Source: Pratylenchus scribneri
Taxonomy: Eukaryota; Nematoda; Chromadorea; Rhabditida; Pratylenchidae
Direction: 5' to 3'
Length of the DNA: 64,000 bases
NCBI GenBank assembly: GCA_030063045.1
Contig: JAQSEB010000031.1
Location: forward strand, 2,232,001 to 2,296,000
Every line of letters starts with the position of its first letter. Position 1 is the stretch's first letter. Below the pieces are notes generated by a model. It saw nothing but the letters and a program-made list of their open reading frames with translations. It was not told the origin of the DNA and did no database searches. Made by a program: the position numbers and the translations under genes. Of the stretch, positions 34,942-47,200 are shown piece after piece.

Positions 34942-37314
34942 ATGGGACAAACATTGAGTGAGCCAATCGTCACAAAAAATACGGCCTCCTGTTCCAATAG
35001 CCGATACAATATTGGTTTGCTTTTACTTAACAAAACACATTAATTTATAAAATATTTAAAGGTTCGTCTTCAATGCAGGGCTGGAGAATTAGTAATTATT
35101 ATTTAATTTCTAATCAAATAATTAAATATTTTAAGGCATGGAGGATGCTCATGTCCATTTGCTTGAAATGCCAAATGATCATGCGGCTGCATTTTTTGCA
35201 GTTTGTACTTTTCTAATTCAAAATTCAATGTTAGCCAAATTTTCAAGGTTTTCGATGGCCACGGAGGCGCACGGATAGCAAAATACGCAAGCCAATATTT
35301 GCACAAGGAAATCGAGGAGACAGAAGCATATTGTAAGTCAATTTTAAGACTTAATTCAAAGTAAATGCATATTTTAAGCCGATGGAAGGATCTCAGACGC
35401 ATTAATTGATGGCTTTTTATCACTTGATGTACAGGTAATTAGTTTTATTGAATAATTAATAAAGGAATGTAAAATAAATTAAGATGCGTGACAATGCGGA
35501 ATTAAAGGAGGAAATGTCCGGAAGTGAGTTTAGAATGTTCACACAAATGTTTGATTAATAATTTTAAGGCACCGCTGTTGCAGTTTTAATAAAGAATAAT
35601 TGCATTTATTGCGGTAAAATAAATAATAAAAATTAAATAAAATATAAATAAATTTAAGCAAATGCTGGCGATTCTCGTGCCGTGGCCTCAATTGCGGGAA
35701 AAGCAGTTCCATTGAGCACAGGTTTTTCTAATAAATTTATTTCACGAAAGATTCCCAACAAATTTTCAGATCACAAACCTTGTAAGCTTTTTTCATTTAC
35801 AAAATTGGAATAAATTCAAATTTTGTCAGCAAATGAGGAAGAAAGTCGAAGAATATTTGCAGCCGGAGGATGGGTAAATATTTTTAATATTCAAAAATTG
35901 AAATAAATCTTCAGGTCGAATTCAATCGAGTCAATGGGAATTTGGCGCTGAGCCGGGCATTGGGCGATTTTGCATTCAAAAACAACGAAAATATGTCGGC
36001 CAAAGAGCAAATTGTGACAGGTTAAATTTGTAAATTTAAATTTTAATTCAATTCCAATTTAGCTTATCCGGATGTTGAAACCCATTCAATTACGGCGGAC
36101 CATGAATTTGTGATTTTGGCATGCGACGGAATTTGGGATGTGATGAGCAACCAAGAAGTGGTGGATTTTTGCCGTGAAAAACTCATCGATGGAATGGCAC
36201 CGGATAAAGTGAGAAAATTGGACGAAGAATAAATTTAATTTGAATTTTTAGATTTGCGAAGAACTCCTGAACAAATGTTTGGCCCCGGACTGTGAGCTTA
36301 GCGGATTGGGCTGCGACAATATGTCATGCATTTTGGTGTGTTTATCGCAGGTTTGTATTATTTTTAAACATGTTGTAGAGTGAAGGGGTACTAAAAAATT
36401 AAAATTTACTTCCGCAAGAAATAGGCAAATTTGTGTCTTTCTTTAATCTTTACGTCTCCTTATCCTTTACTCAATAGCTATAAGCCAAAAGAATGGGCTC
36501 GTCCAATATGACCTTTTAGTGCATTGGTATGTTACTCGATTTAGGTATGGGGGAGTCGCGGGTTCGAATCCCCTTGGTGGCTAGTAATTTTTAATTTATT
36601 TTTTCCTTTTCGATTTGTGTTTTTATTATTTATTTACGATTTCAAAAAACAAAATAAAGTTACCAAATGGCTTCTTAGGTTTAAAATTAGTCTAAATCTC
36701 AATAGAGCCCCTATTAACTAATTGAGCGTCCAGACAGGGGTTTCGGGGAAGGCAAGACCGGTTATTAATAATAATTTTTAACTTTTATAGGATCGTTCGC
36801 CGGAAGAATATTTGAAGCAATTGAAAAGCGTCAAATACATTGGGGAAGAAGATGACCATCATCAAAACATCCGGACCACTGGAATCTCATCGACAGCAGG
36901 AATTGGCAATGAATTGGATGAAAATGAAATTGGAGAGGAGATTTTCTCGACGCCAAGTCATTCACCGCCTTTGACCGCATTAACAGCAACGGTGGCAGCA
37001 GCAGAGGAAGAGGAGGAAAGCAGCCGGAATGATGGAACAACATCCACCGCACAAACAGAAACATGTAAATTTATTTTATTGAAATTAATTTGGAAAATAA
37101 TTTGTAAATATTTTTAGCTGATGAAGATTTGCCCCCAAATCAATTCAAAGTGCAGCAAGAAGAGCCAAAAGAAGAACAAAATGAAGAGGAATTGGACTGT
37201 GATACAAATAAAATGACATTGGAGAGGCAGGAACCGGAACCAACCGAAGAGGACCGGCATGAACCACAACCAATCAAGGACGAAGATGATGAACGAAGGA
37301 TAATTGAAGAATAA
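34942..37314 (+). CDS. ppm-2: PP2C-family Ser/Thr phosphatase
   Basis: A metal-dependent protein phosphatase (PPM) acting on phospho-Ser/Thr. About 13 short exons begin at ATG 34942: [17 protein letters not shown] is nearly the C. elegans PPM-2 N-terminus, and Gly2 suggests N-myristoylation. Catalytic motifs are intact: [68 protein letters not shown] and GLGCDNMS, carrying the metal-binding aspartates. After the catalytic domain there is a long acidic, Thr/Ser-rich tail ending in ERRIIEE (stop 37312-37314). The large intron 36352-36790 hosts a tRNA-like SINE copy. The 3' end is convergent with the ALG1 gene, 184 bp away. Confidence 0.93.
36510..36583 (+). repeat. tRNA-derived SINE-like copy 3 (ppm-2 intron)
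   Basis: TTTTAGTGCATTGGTATG (A box-like) and GGGTTCGAATCCC (B box) followed by GGTGGCTAGTAATTTTTAAT. The upstream segment from about 36420 (GCAAATTTGTGTCTTTCTTT) matches the 5' flank of copy 1. The A box is mutated; it is not a working tRNA. Confidence 0.7.
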
Positions 37315-37498
37315 TCAAGCCAAAAAGCAGAACAGAATTTAATCCTATGCCTTGAATCCCCATTTTTTTTTAAATATAAAATGCCAACTTGTGGACTTTT
37401 TTTTATTAGTTTTTATCACATTTTTCAACAAATAAATAATAGAATAAAATTATTTGTATTATTGCATCTTTTAAATCCATCTTCTTCTTCGTTCTTCT

Positions 37499-39974
37499 TC
37501 AATTTGAAATGTCAAAAAGGGGCACCAAAACTTCTAAAAATTAAAACATTAGTTAGAATAAATATTTAAAATAATTTTACCTTCCCAATTTTCTTCCCAT
37601 GAAGAAATTCCATTTTGAAGATTATTTTGCACATCAGCCAAAACCTGAATTTTGACAATTTTATATTAAAATGTGTTTTTATGGCTTACTTCATTTTGTG
37701 GAAAATCCTTGGTCAATTTTATGATTGCAACGCTCAATTCCTCGTCCGTATCAAAAAGTATGCCATTCGTTCCATCTTCGACCAGCTCTGATATTGCCTT
37801 GAAATTCTTGGCCAAAACCGGCAAATGGCAACCGAACATATCCACAATCTTAATTTAAAAATATTAAAAATTGAATTTAATTTAATAAACCTTCATTGGC
37901 AGGTCAAATCCACTTGTTGAAGTGTGCAAACTAACTCCAATATCCGCACATGATAAAAGCTTAAAAATAAATTTAATTAATATTTAAATATTATTTAATT
38001 ACTTTTGGATAATTCTCTGCTTTTAGCCAAGCTGTCACAATGAAAACATTCGTCCATTTCATTCGCCCAATTTTCTCCAAATACATTTCCTTCTCCGGTC
38101 CTTTTCCAGTGATTATCACAAATATTTTTGGAAATTGTGATTGGTGGCGGTTTTCATTGCGATAATTGTCATAATATTTCAATGCATTCAATAAAAGGGA
38201 GAAATCCTCATCCGGTGTCCAACTAAAATGAACAATAAATTATCCATCCATAAAATTAGGGACCCAAATTAAGAAAAAAAAACACATAAAAAATCATTAG
38301 CCTGCACTGGGATTCGAACCCGAGCTCCTCCTACCATTTTCCCATTCGCTAAAGCGAGCGATATACCAATGAGCTGAAAGGTCACATTGGCGCCGCTTTT
38401 TCTAACTGTCCTATAGTCTAAGTAGGCATAAAGAAAAATCAAAAATTCGCATGAAACTTTGGGAATTTTTTAATTAAAAAATTACATTAAAATTATCAAC
38501 TTAAAGTTATTTGGTCCTAACCTAACCGAGTTAATCCCCCATTTTTATTAATATAGTATATTGTATATATTTTAGCCCTCTCAAAAACTAATAACTAACC
38601 TTGTACTTGAAACCAAAATAAATGGTCTTTTGCTTTTGTCATTCAATTTAATAAGTCCCGAAATGTCGTTTGCATCAAATACATTCGATGCCAGCATTGC
38701 TCCTTTGATTGATGAATCAGAAATAAATTTTTCCATAAAATTTTCGTTGACTTCTTCTTCAGCATTTCTTCTATTTAAATTTAATTAAAATAAATAAATT
38801 ATTTAAAAAAAAACAAACCTAAAAAGATAATTTGGTGGTCGATCATAAAAAACAGTGGCCTCAATGCCCCATCGACATTTCAGATCATTTTGCATTGTTT
38901 TTGACACACAAATATTCAAATCGGAGAGACGTCCCAAATGACCTTCCAATGGTTCAATTAAAAATGGAATTCTAAAAGTATAGAAAATTATTAAATTAAT
39001 TAATTTAAATAGCCTTAATAATGAAAAAGTGTAATTATGCCAGTCAATCACATAAAGCATTTTGTACAATTTGGCAATCTAAAAAAGGAAATAGATATTT
39101 ATTATATGATGGTTTGCCAAAAAATGGCGGAAAATATTTTAATGGTTTGTCCTAGACCCTCTCAAACTCTATAGCCCAATCGAAAGATTTCAACAAAACG
39201 GGTCGATTGGTATATAATTTGTTATGGTTTGATCAAACCGGTTAAACCATCTCATGATTTATGGTTCAAAACTAGATTAGAATTAGAATTGGTTAAACCT
39301 TAAACCTAAACCGGTTCAAATTTGTTTAAAAAATCATTTGCCGCTAACGGGTATCGAACCGTCGACCCGAAGGAAACTGGGTGATCTAACCGATTGAGCT
39401 AATTGCGATGGGTGAATCCAAATTTATTATCAAACATGAGTCTCGAAGATTAATTGGGTTTAGGGTTTAGTGGTCTAGGACCATTAAACCCCTTATAACC
39501 TTTTCTCCATTTTAAACATTTCATTATATTTTTTTATGATTTAATAAAAAACAAACCAAATAACAAACAAACATTGTTGGAATTCCGGGAGGATTTTGAA
39601 CAAGCATAATTCGTTTTTTGCTATTTTCCAATGATTTATTGCAAACTTTTGCCACTGTAATAAAAGAAAAAAGCATAAAAATGAATTTGATTGGAAGCAT
39701 CAACATCCGAATTGGCCAAAATTGACTGGATAAAATGGACGGAGGCGGATTTAAAGGATGAATTCTGCAAAAAAATGATTAATTTTAATTAATTGATTTA
39801 ATTTGACCTGATTTTCTGATTGTTGATTATTTTTTCATGTGGTTTTGAATTCAAATAGCCGAATATTTCCACTTCCACATTCTTCTTTTGTGCAAATGAA
39901 TATGCATGATTGCACATCCGTGGACTGTGCCCAATGTCGCCCAGCACAACAATTACCACTTTGGTGGATTTCAT
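37499..39974 (-). CDS. algn-1: ALG1 chitobiosyldiphosphodolichol beta-mannosyltransferase
   Basis: It adds the first mannose to GlcNAc2-PP-dolichol on the cytosolic ER face in N-glycan precursor synthesis (GT33). Conserved blocks in order: [79 protein letters not shown] (split by an intron), [48 protein letters not shown], then the last exon finishing [17 protein letters not shown], stop at 37499. The start ATG 39974 is preceded by TTTTTAGGCA, so the N-terminal membrane anchor of animal ALG1 is not encoded here unless an upstream exon exists; an internal hydrophobic stretch ([14 protein letters not shown]) remains. Two introns carry tRNA-like SINE copies. Confidence 0.93.
38300..38383 (-). 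repeat. tRNA-derived SINE-like copy 2 (ALG1 intron)
   Basis: Minus strand: CAGCTCATTGGTATATCGC (A box) and GGGTTCGAATCCCAGTGCAG (B box), then GGCTAATGATTTTTTATG. The same arrangement and 3' junction as copy 1. It sits in the intron between the SSTS and WTPDED exons. Confidence 0.72.
39340..39410 (-). repeat. tRNA-derived SINE-like copy 4 (ALG1 intron)
   Basis: Minus strand: TTAGCTCAATCGGTTAGATC (A box) and GGTTCGATACCCG (B box), then GCGGCAAATGATTTTTTAAA. It is the most tRNA-like of the set, with a near-complete D arm and an 8-base anticodon loop, but the anticodon stem has a mismatch. Surrounding DNA (39140-39330, 39430-39500) is rich in GGTTTAAACC-like inverted bits. Confidence 0.62.
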
Positions 39975-40480
39975 TGCCTAAAAATTGTTTTAATTTAATT
40001 TTTTAAATGTAATTTTGAATATTAAAGAATAATTTATTGGTTTTTCGAGACCATTTTTGTTCGAATAAATTGAAAATTTATTTAACTTAATTATCAAGAC
40101 AATGAATTTGAGGAATATAAAAGGAATTGGAATTGTAGATTTACTTGAAAAAATAATTATAAAAATAATAAAATGAAATAATATTATTAATTGATGAATA
40201 ATTAATTAAGAATCGCAACAAAAACCTTTATGGAAAATTAAAAACGATGCAAAAATAATAATTGAATTGAATGAAATTATTGTTGTTTTTAATAAAATAG
40301 GTAGCAAAATAAAAAATGAATAATATTTATTAAATCAAAGAAGATCGATCATTGAATATTGATTGATTGATTTGATTGAACTTCGATTCGATTCCTCAAT
40401 TGCCCATGTGTGCCCCATAAAAGATTGAAATATGCAAATAAAGAATGGATGGAGATGGACATGAATAGATGGATGTGTTC
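39975..40480. other. Spacer between ALG1 and NOVA-like genes
   Basis: Very AT-rich. It contains the NOVA-like 3' UTR and the ALG1 5' region on the same strand. Nothing else recognised. Confidence 0.5.
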
Positions 40481-43414
40481 TCAACGAGTTCCAAGGATAG
40501 TTCGGCGTTGTTGTTCTTGATTGATCACTTTTTCGATCATCATTCGTCCATTAACGATTGCATTATTTTCGCCTGTCAAACTAAAAACAGAAAAAGAGAT
40601 GGAAAGAATTAAGAAAAATGTTTTGGTGGTGTTTTGATTGAATGAATTAATAATAATGAAATTGAATGATGAGACCCCCACTTTTGGCCCCCATATTTCC
40701 AACTAACCTTACTAGACGACCCCCGGGGCTGGATGACGGCGAACCACGTTTATGCCTAAAAATTGGTTCAATTATTCATTTTATTTGTGATTTGAACTTA
40801 CACTTCAATTTTGGCACCGGACATTTGCTGAATTTCGATGAGTGTTTTTGCCCGTGGACCAAGGACTGCGCCAATAATGTTATCCGGGACCTTGAATTAA
40901 TATAAATTTGGTTTGATTAATAATATAAACCTCCAATTCGATATGTCCATCCTCAACAATTAGCTCTTTGACCAAATTTGCATAAACCACATTTGATTGA
41001 ACGTTGCCACCACTGCCACTGTTGGCCTTTTTGTCAGCCAACACATCGATTAAAACGCCACTGGTTCTACCGCCAATATTCTAAAATAAAATTAATAAAT
41101 TCATCGTTTGTTTGTAAGCAGCTAAATTTTTCGTCGTAATAACTCATCAATAATCGAACCAATTTTGATATTTTAGTATTCAAATTTTTGGCCTAGGTGG
41201 TAGGGGAGAAAAAATTTTTGAAAGCGGCATTAAAAATGCAAATTTTTGGCCTAGGTGGTAGGGGAGAAAAAATTTTTGAAAGCGGCATTAAAAATGCAAA
41301 TTTTTGGCCTAGGTGGTAGGGGAGAAAAAATTTTTGAAAGCGGCATTAAAAATGCAAATTTTTGGCCTAGGTGGTAGGGGAGAAAAAATTTTTGAAAGCG
41401 GCATTAAAAATGCAAATTTTTGGCCTAGGTGGTAGGGGAGAAAAAATTTTTGAAAGCACGGATAAAAATGGATTTTCAGGCAGAGTCCGTTTTTTAATTT
41501 GATATTAAAATCATCAAAATCTGTTAACTCGTTGATGAGTTATTATGCCAACAGTTTGGGGCGGTATTCCCATTTAATTTACCTGATCCATTTCGAAGGT
41601 TCCACTGGAAATTAAACCGCTCTGTTGTTGTGAATGCGAAATATGCTGCGGTTCATAGCGTTGTTGTTGCGGTTGTTGGAGAGTGGTTACGGCGTTGGAT
41701 TGGCCCATTCCCGCGACCAATGTGTTTTGTTGCTGCTGTTGAACATTCTCCGTATTTCGCATTTGGGCCATTGCCGCCACACCCAAACCCAGACCAAGTC
41801 CCATAATATTGTATTTGGCCAGCACTTGCATTGCTTGCATCACTTCACTCACACTTTGGTCATTGAAACCGGACGAGCGAAGGGTGGATTGTAAATTGTC
41901 CAAAAATGCCAATAACTGAATTTTGGTTTAAATTAATGAATGCATTAAAAATTTAATCGATTACTTCGTTATTTCCCGTTCCCTGCAATGGATTGAATTT
42001 GACCGGTGTCGAATTGAATGTTTTGCCCAATGATTGATCTAAACAATTAAATCTAAATTTAAATTAAATTAAAAGTAAAAAACCGAGTGCCGGTTGACTT
42101 TGCCAAGCCGAATTGCCCGCAATGCTGGATATTCCACCAAATTGGGTTGCCGCTGTGCCGCCGGTCGCACCACCAACATGACTTGCAGAAGAAAAGTCAA
42201 AACTTGAAGTCAACTAAAATCGAAATATTAAAATTATTAAAATTAAAGATAGATTGCAGTTAGGTGATGTAGGGGAAAAAGGATGATGATGAAGAAGAAA
42301 TGAAGCTGACAGCTGAGGATGATTCGTCTTCTTCTCCTTCTTCATCATCCTCATCATTATCTTCTTTATCATCATCCTCATCGTCTTCTTCTTCCTTATC
42401 ATTATCTTCCTCTTCTTCATCATCTTTTTCTTCATCCTCATCATTATCTTCTTCTTCTAATCATCCTCGTCCTTTTTCTCTTCCATCCCTTAAACTGCAA
42501 TAGTACCAACTCAAAATATTACCGATTGGGTAGCATCCGTCTGGATTGGCTGGGCATGAAGTGGATCGGAAGCAACCTTCTCGAGCACACGTTGGGCTGC
42601 ATTTATCAAAACCTCATTCGATTCATGCCCGACTGTGATCACGCGTTCGGTGGACAATTTTGCCTCTTCAGTTCCGGCCTTTGGATAGATTTGAATGTTG
42701 GCGGTGGTTATTTCACGAACTGAAAATTAAATTAATTAAGTAATTAGCAAAATAAATCCAACTTTCTTTGATGCTCGTCCCATTCTTTCCAATGACCATT
42801 CCCGCGCTGGTGTTCGGAACAATGAATTTTATCTAAAAAATAAAATAAATTAAAGTTCATAAAACTAAAAGGAACCTCCTTTGTGCGGTCAAGACCCTTC
42901 AAATCGAATGGGTCAGCCGGATGATTTGCTTCAATTTTCTCTTGTATTTTCTCAAGTATTGCCGCAACACTTAAACATTTGAATAGTTCAGTTTATAGTA
43001 AAAAAAAGAACTAACACAATCATTGTCGATGAGACCTTCCCTTTGACCAAACAAATTCGCTCGGAGGTCCCATGGTAAACTTCTTGATTCTTTGACATTT
43101 GAACACGGCAGCCGGTTTCATTCTTCAAATTGCGCATTGTTTCACCGCCTTTGCCTGAATTAAATACATTTTAGATTGGTTTAAACAAATAATTCCAAAC
43201 CAATTAATGCACCAACTGCAGCCGACGGGATCAAAACCTTTATTTGGACAGTGTCTGAAATTTACATTTCAATTAGAGAAATAAGTAAAAGGTTAAAACC
43301 TGATTCTGCGAGATTTGCCTTCTTCGATGCTGGTCCTCCATTTTCGGTGTTTAAGCGCTTCTGACCAATTTGCATTCCCGCTTCAATATCTTCAGGTTTT
43401 ACTTCTTCCGACAT
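40481..43414 (-). CDS. nova-1: NOVA/Pasilla-type triple KH-domain RNA-binding protein
   Basis: A nuclear splicing regulator family binding YCAY RNA. ATG 43414 (MSEEVKPEDIEAG) follows the acceptor AAATTAG by nine bases. KH1: KVLIPSAAVGALIGKGGETM with GCRVQMSKNQEVYHGTSERI. KH2: IKFIVPNTSAGMVIGKNGTS with ANIQIYPKAG. A Gln/Ala/Gly-rich spacer follows (MGLGLGLGVAAMAQMR, QQQQNTLVAG). KH3: LEVPDNIIGAVLGPRAKTLI, ...GAKIEV, then HKRGSPSSSPGGRLVSLTGE across two introns, ending RRTILGTR at 40481. In KH3 the GXXG loop is GPRA, so it lacks the standard second Gly, as in other NOVA KH3 domains. Two introns carry tandem repeats. The 3' neighbour on this strand is algn-1. Confidence 0.88.
41180..41457. repeat. 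Five-copy 58-bp tandem repeat in a NOVA-like intron
   Basis: The unit GGCCTAGGTGGTAGGGGAGA plus AAAAATTTTTGAAAGCGGCATTAAAAATGCAAATTTTT recurs at 41191, 41249, 41307, 41365 and 41423 with essentially no differences. Such homogeneity implies recent expansion. Confidence 0.95.
42293..42475. repeat. Pyrimidine (TTC/TCA/TCC) microsatellite in a NOVA-like intron
   Basis: Degenerate CATCATCTTCTTC-type run; plus-strand frames read as Ser-rich and are not genes. A similar run lies in the mog-5 intron. Confidence 0.85.
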
Positions 43415-43768
43415 TTTTGATTTCTAATTTGGAATTTCAATTGCAAAATGTGAAAATGCTCTGAACTTAAAATGTTTTTAAAAAGCTATAATTAAGGACA
43501 TTTTGCCTACTACAATTACCTATTACTCATCTTTTTATTAACTAAACTTAAAATATATGTTAGCTCTCAGAAGCATTTTGGTTTATTAAGGGAAATTCGG
43601 TTATCATTATTGCCTATTGTTTCTACTATTAAATTTGAAAATGAAAAGAAAAAAGTATTAGAATTGTGATAAAAATAACACATATAAGTAAATTCAATAA
43701 ACATGAAATTAAATAAATTTATTCAAAAATGTTTCGTGAAATCATTTATGTTCGTTATTAGCATGAAA

Positions 43769-44086
43769 TCAATTATTATGTTCATTATTTGCATGAATGA
43801 GGAATTTTTCAATCGTTGAATGCTTGGATGAACAAATGTTGCATATGAAGTTGTCAATTCCGGATTGTTTAAAATTCAAATATGGAAATTTTCGCGATAA
43901 ATCACTTAAAAATGGGGATTAAATTGGAATAATTAGGTAAATAAACCTCCTATTCAGTAATATCTTCGGATGATATAACAATAAATGAATCGATCTTCCA
44001 AATGCTTCCCCAACACTCGGTGGCAGTTGGAGTTTGTCAATGTCACCACATCTTGGACATTTTTCCTTTTCTTGTGGAATTGTCAT
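43769..44086 (-). CDS. Small zinc-finger protein (two exons), uncharacterised
   Basis: ATG 44086 opens MTIPQEKEKCPRCGDIDKLQ; exon 1 runs to a GT at about 43947, and exon 2 from TTTTTAAG at about 43903 joins in phase to give LLNRSDLSRKF...FICNICSSKHSTIEKFLIHANNEH, stop at 43769. The product is about 90 residues with a CPRCG knuckle and a C-terminal C2H2-like finger (CNIC...H....H). I cannot name the family. It lies 207 bp downstream of the USP8-like stop on the same strand, so it may be the distal gene of an operon. The alternative, a chance ORF pair, is less likely given two Cys/His motifs and matching phase. Confidence 0.6.
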
Positions 44087-44292
44087 CGGAAAATGTATAA
44101 ATTAAGTAATTTTGTTCCTTGATTTGTGTACTAAATTTTGGATAGATAATAATTTCGTCAATAGAACGAATAAAATAGAACATATGGTATTTATTTATTT
44201 TTATTTGAATATAAAATTTGGAAAAAAGTAAAAAAGACAAATATACTATTTTTACAATAAAAAATGAAGACAAAATCGAATCGATTCCTCCA

Positions 44293-47200
44293 TTAAATCA
44301 TATTTTTCCCATAACCAATCTCTGTGTCCAACGCATAATAAAGGAGAAATGCTTGTTTACTCTGGAAATTTTGGAATTAATTAAAAATTTTGATTCAAAT
44401 TAAAACCATGTTTGAGGGAGACCGCTCGGTGCAATTTTCATCATCAAAATAGAGCCATTCCTTTTGTCGGTTTTTCACATATGAAGTATAATGGCCACTG
44501 TTCAATGTTCCAGAATGATTCTATAAAATTGAAAAATAAGTATAAATTAATTAATTGATTAAACCGTAATTGCGTAAAGATTATATTTGGCCTCCTTGAA
44601 TTGAATTTGTGGTGCACTTTTGTGAATGTAGGGTGCCAAATCGAAATTTTCGATGTTGAAATTGACGTCAATTTCATTTTTCACAAATTGACCGGAAGCC
44701 AGTGAAAACCTCTTCAAATGGATGATCAATATTTTTGGGGCATGCCAAATTTTTGTTGTTCGAATTGCATTTCTTCTGCATTTACAGCTTGGACAATCCC
44801 AAAGTGCGTCCAAAAGCTAAATTAAATGGAGAATATTTTGAAAATAATTTTGGGTTTACCGTAGCAGAAAAATGTGTGCTAAGGCAATCTCGGAGTCCAA
44901 TTGAAGAACCAAATGATGAATTTTCGGGTAGTTCAACACTAAAATGCATTTTGATTAAATCAGTGGAATTAATTTACCTTATTTGATTGAGTGATTCAAA
45001 GCAAATTGAGGTGGCATTGCACAATTTGCATTGTAATGATGAAATTGTTATTAACTTAAATTAAAATAATTCAAAATTAATTTAAAATTGTTTGCATTTT
45101 ACATTGAATATATCATTCACGGGGGATGATGAAAAAAGGCTCGATTGTTCTATGAAATCCTCTGCACTTTTCCTCAAATTTGAGCCATCATAATTTTGTT
45201 CAAATGGACGTCTTTTATCAACCTAAATTCAATGAATTAATTTAATAAAAAAAAAAGTTTTAATTTTACTTTGTTCGTATCTTCATGAAGAGCATCGAGC
45301 AAATAAATTTGGAATTCTTGGGCATCATGTTGTTGCCGATTAGCCAGTGTGGAATTGACCCGTTGAGCAAATATTTCCTTAAATTGATTAATTAATTAAA
45401 TTTAAAATTATTAAAAAAATACCAGGAAAAAATATGGACGAAGGGAAGCAAATTTTCCACTCCAAGCCAAATCCATTAATGCAGCAAAACAACCGGAAAT
45501 TATGCCTTTTGTACCCAGGGAATTATTTCTAAAATTATTTTAAATTTGAATTATTCAAAATTCCTTACGGATTAATGTATTCGGCCACATTCCGATTCAT
45601 AAATAAATTTGAAAATCCGGGTGTATGGAAAAGGGCCTGAAGAGTTGCATTCATAAAGCAAGTATTGCCCATATTGACAAGTCCCGTGTGGCCAAATTTC
45701 TAAATAATAAAATTAATATTAAATTTTTAATTAAAAAACTGGACTGTTTCCATCCTCCGTTTGGCAGAATCTTCACTGATTTTCTGTTCTGCCATCAAAT
45801 ATGAATTAAAAAAGAGCACAAGTTTATCAGTTCTAAATTATTTTGGAATTAATTAAATTAATAATGAAAAAACGAACTGTTGAGGGCTTTGTGGAATGTT
45901 CCTCTTCGTTGATCGATCCGGGGTAGGCGGTCTTCGAGGCTTCTGCGGAATTGTTGGGGCAATAATCGCCGGTTGCCCTTTTGCTGCATCAATATTGCTT
46001 AAATAATTAAATTAATTGATATTAGCCAGAAACTGGTTTATTTAAAAGGTGCACTTTTTCGGTTTGTGAAGGTAAAACTTTTGCCTTTTGCATTTTGGGC
46101 TAGGAGAAAGGGCATTCCGAGTGGATGTCAATGATATATGCTTTATGTTATGGGGTTAATTCTCAAAAACCCTTGGCCCTAAACGATGCAGAAATTGGCT
46201 TTCATTGGATTTTTTTGTTGATTTGGGAAGAGTGCGGGGAAACTGGGCGAAGGTCGTGGGTTCGAATCCCACCAAGATCAAATATTTTTTTAGATGATTA
46301 AAGATGAGTAAAGGTTTTTTGGGGTCCGAAAACAATTTTTTTGTTACTAAGAATCAAAAAGGTGTTCGAAACGGTTTGTTTAAATGGGCCAAAATGATTT
46401 TTTCGATTTGAACCCGGTTAAAGCGTTTAAATTTGTTCTGCGTGTATTTTAAATTATTATAATTATAAATATAAAAACCAACTAATCAATTTGTGCACCA
46501 CCGAATGTTGTTTGAATTCGAGGAGGAAATGCCGTTGATGATCCATTTGTATTTTTGTAATCCATTTTATCCGGCGGCAAAATGTCTCTTCTATTTTCAG
46601 CATTTCCATTTTCTTTTCTACTAATTTTGCCGAATTCTTCGTCTGTTGGCTTTTTTGAACGGTCAACAACCGGGATGGCCACCGCCTTGTTGTTCTCTTC
46701 TTTTTCTTTAAATTTTTTAAATGGTTTAATTTGATCAGTTGGCTCTTCTTTGAATGGTAATTTTGGTTCTAATTAAATAAAATTAATTTTAATTTGATGA
46801 AAAAATTTACTTGGATATTTTTGTTGGATTTGAGTAAGCGGTTCAATTTTCTTCGTATTTTCACTTCGAAAAAACATTTGGGCATTTGAAATTTTATTTG
46901 TTGAATCCACAAATTGATGACGAGTATCATTTTCCATTACTTCACATAAATTCGGATAATCGATGTAAAGTTTATTCGCTAAAAAACAAAGTTATAATAT
47001 TAAATTGTTTAATTTTAACCTTTTTTCGATTCTTCAATCCAATTTGTGAATTGTTGGTCGAATGTCTCCTCAAATTGTGGTATTTCACATTTGGATGCCG
47101 TGTAACATGGATATGCCGATTTCCAAGCTTCAAAACCATTTTCTAAAACCACCGGTGGTTGTTTCAATTTGTTGCGATTATGCTAAATAATTTAAACATT

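Noticed and set aside
39340..39410. A functional tRNA gene
   Set aside because: A and B boxes are present, but the anticodon arm does not pair properly and the sequence shares a tail with other degraded copies; treated as SINE-like.
42300..42503. Plus-strand poly-Ser ORF
   Set aside because: Microsatellite inside a minus-strand intron.
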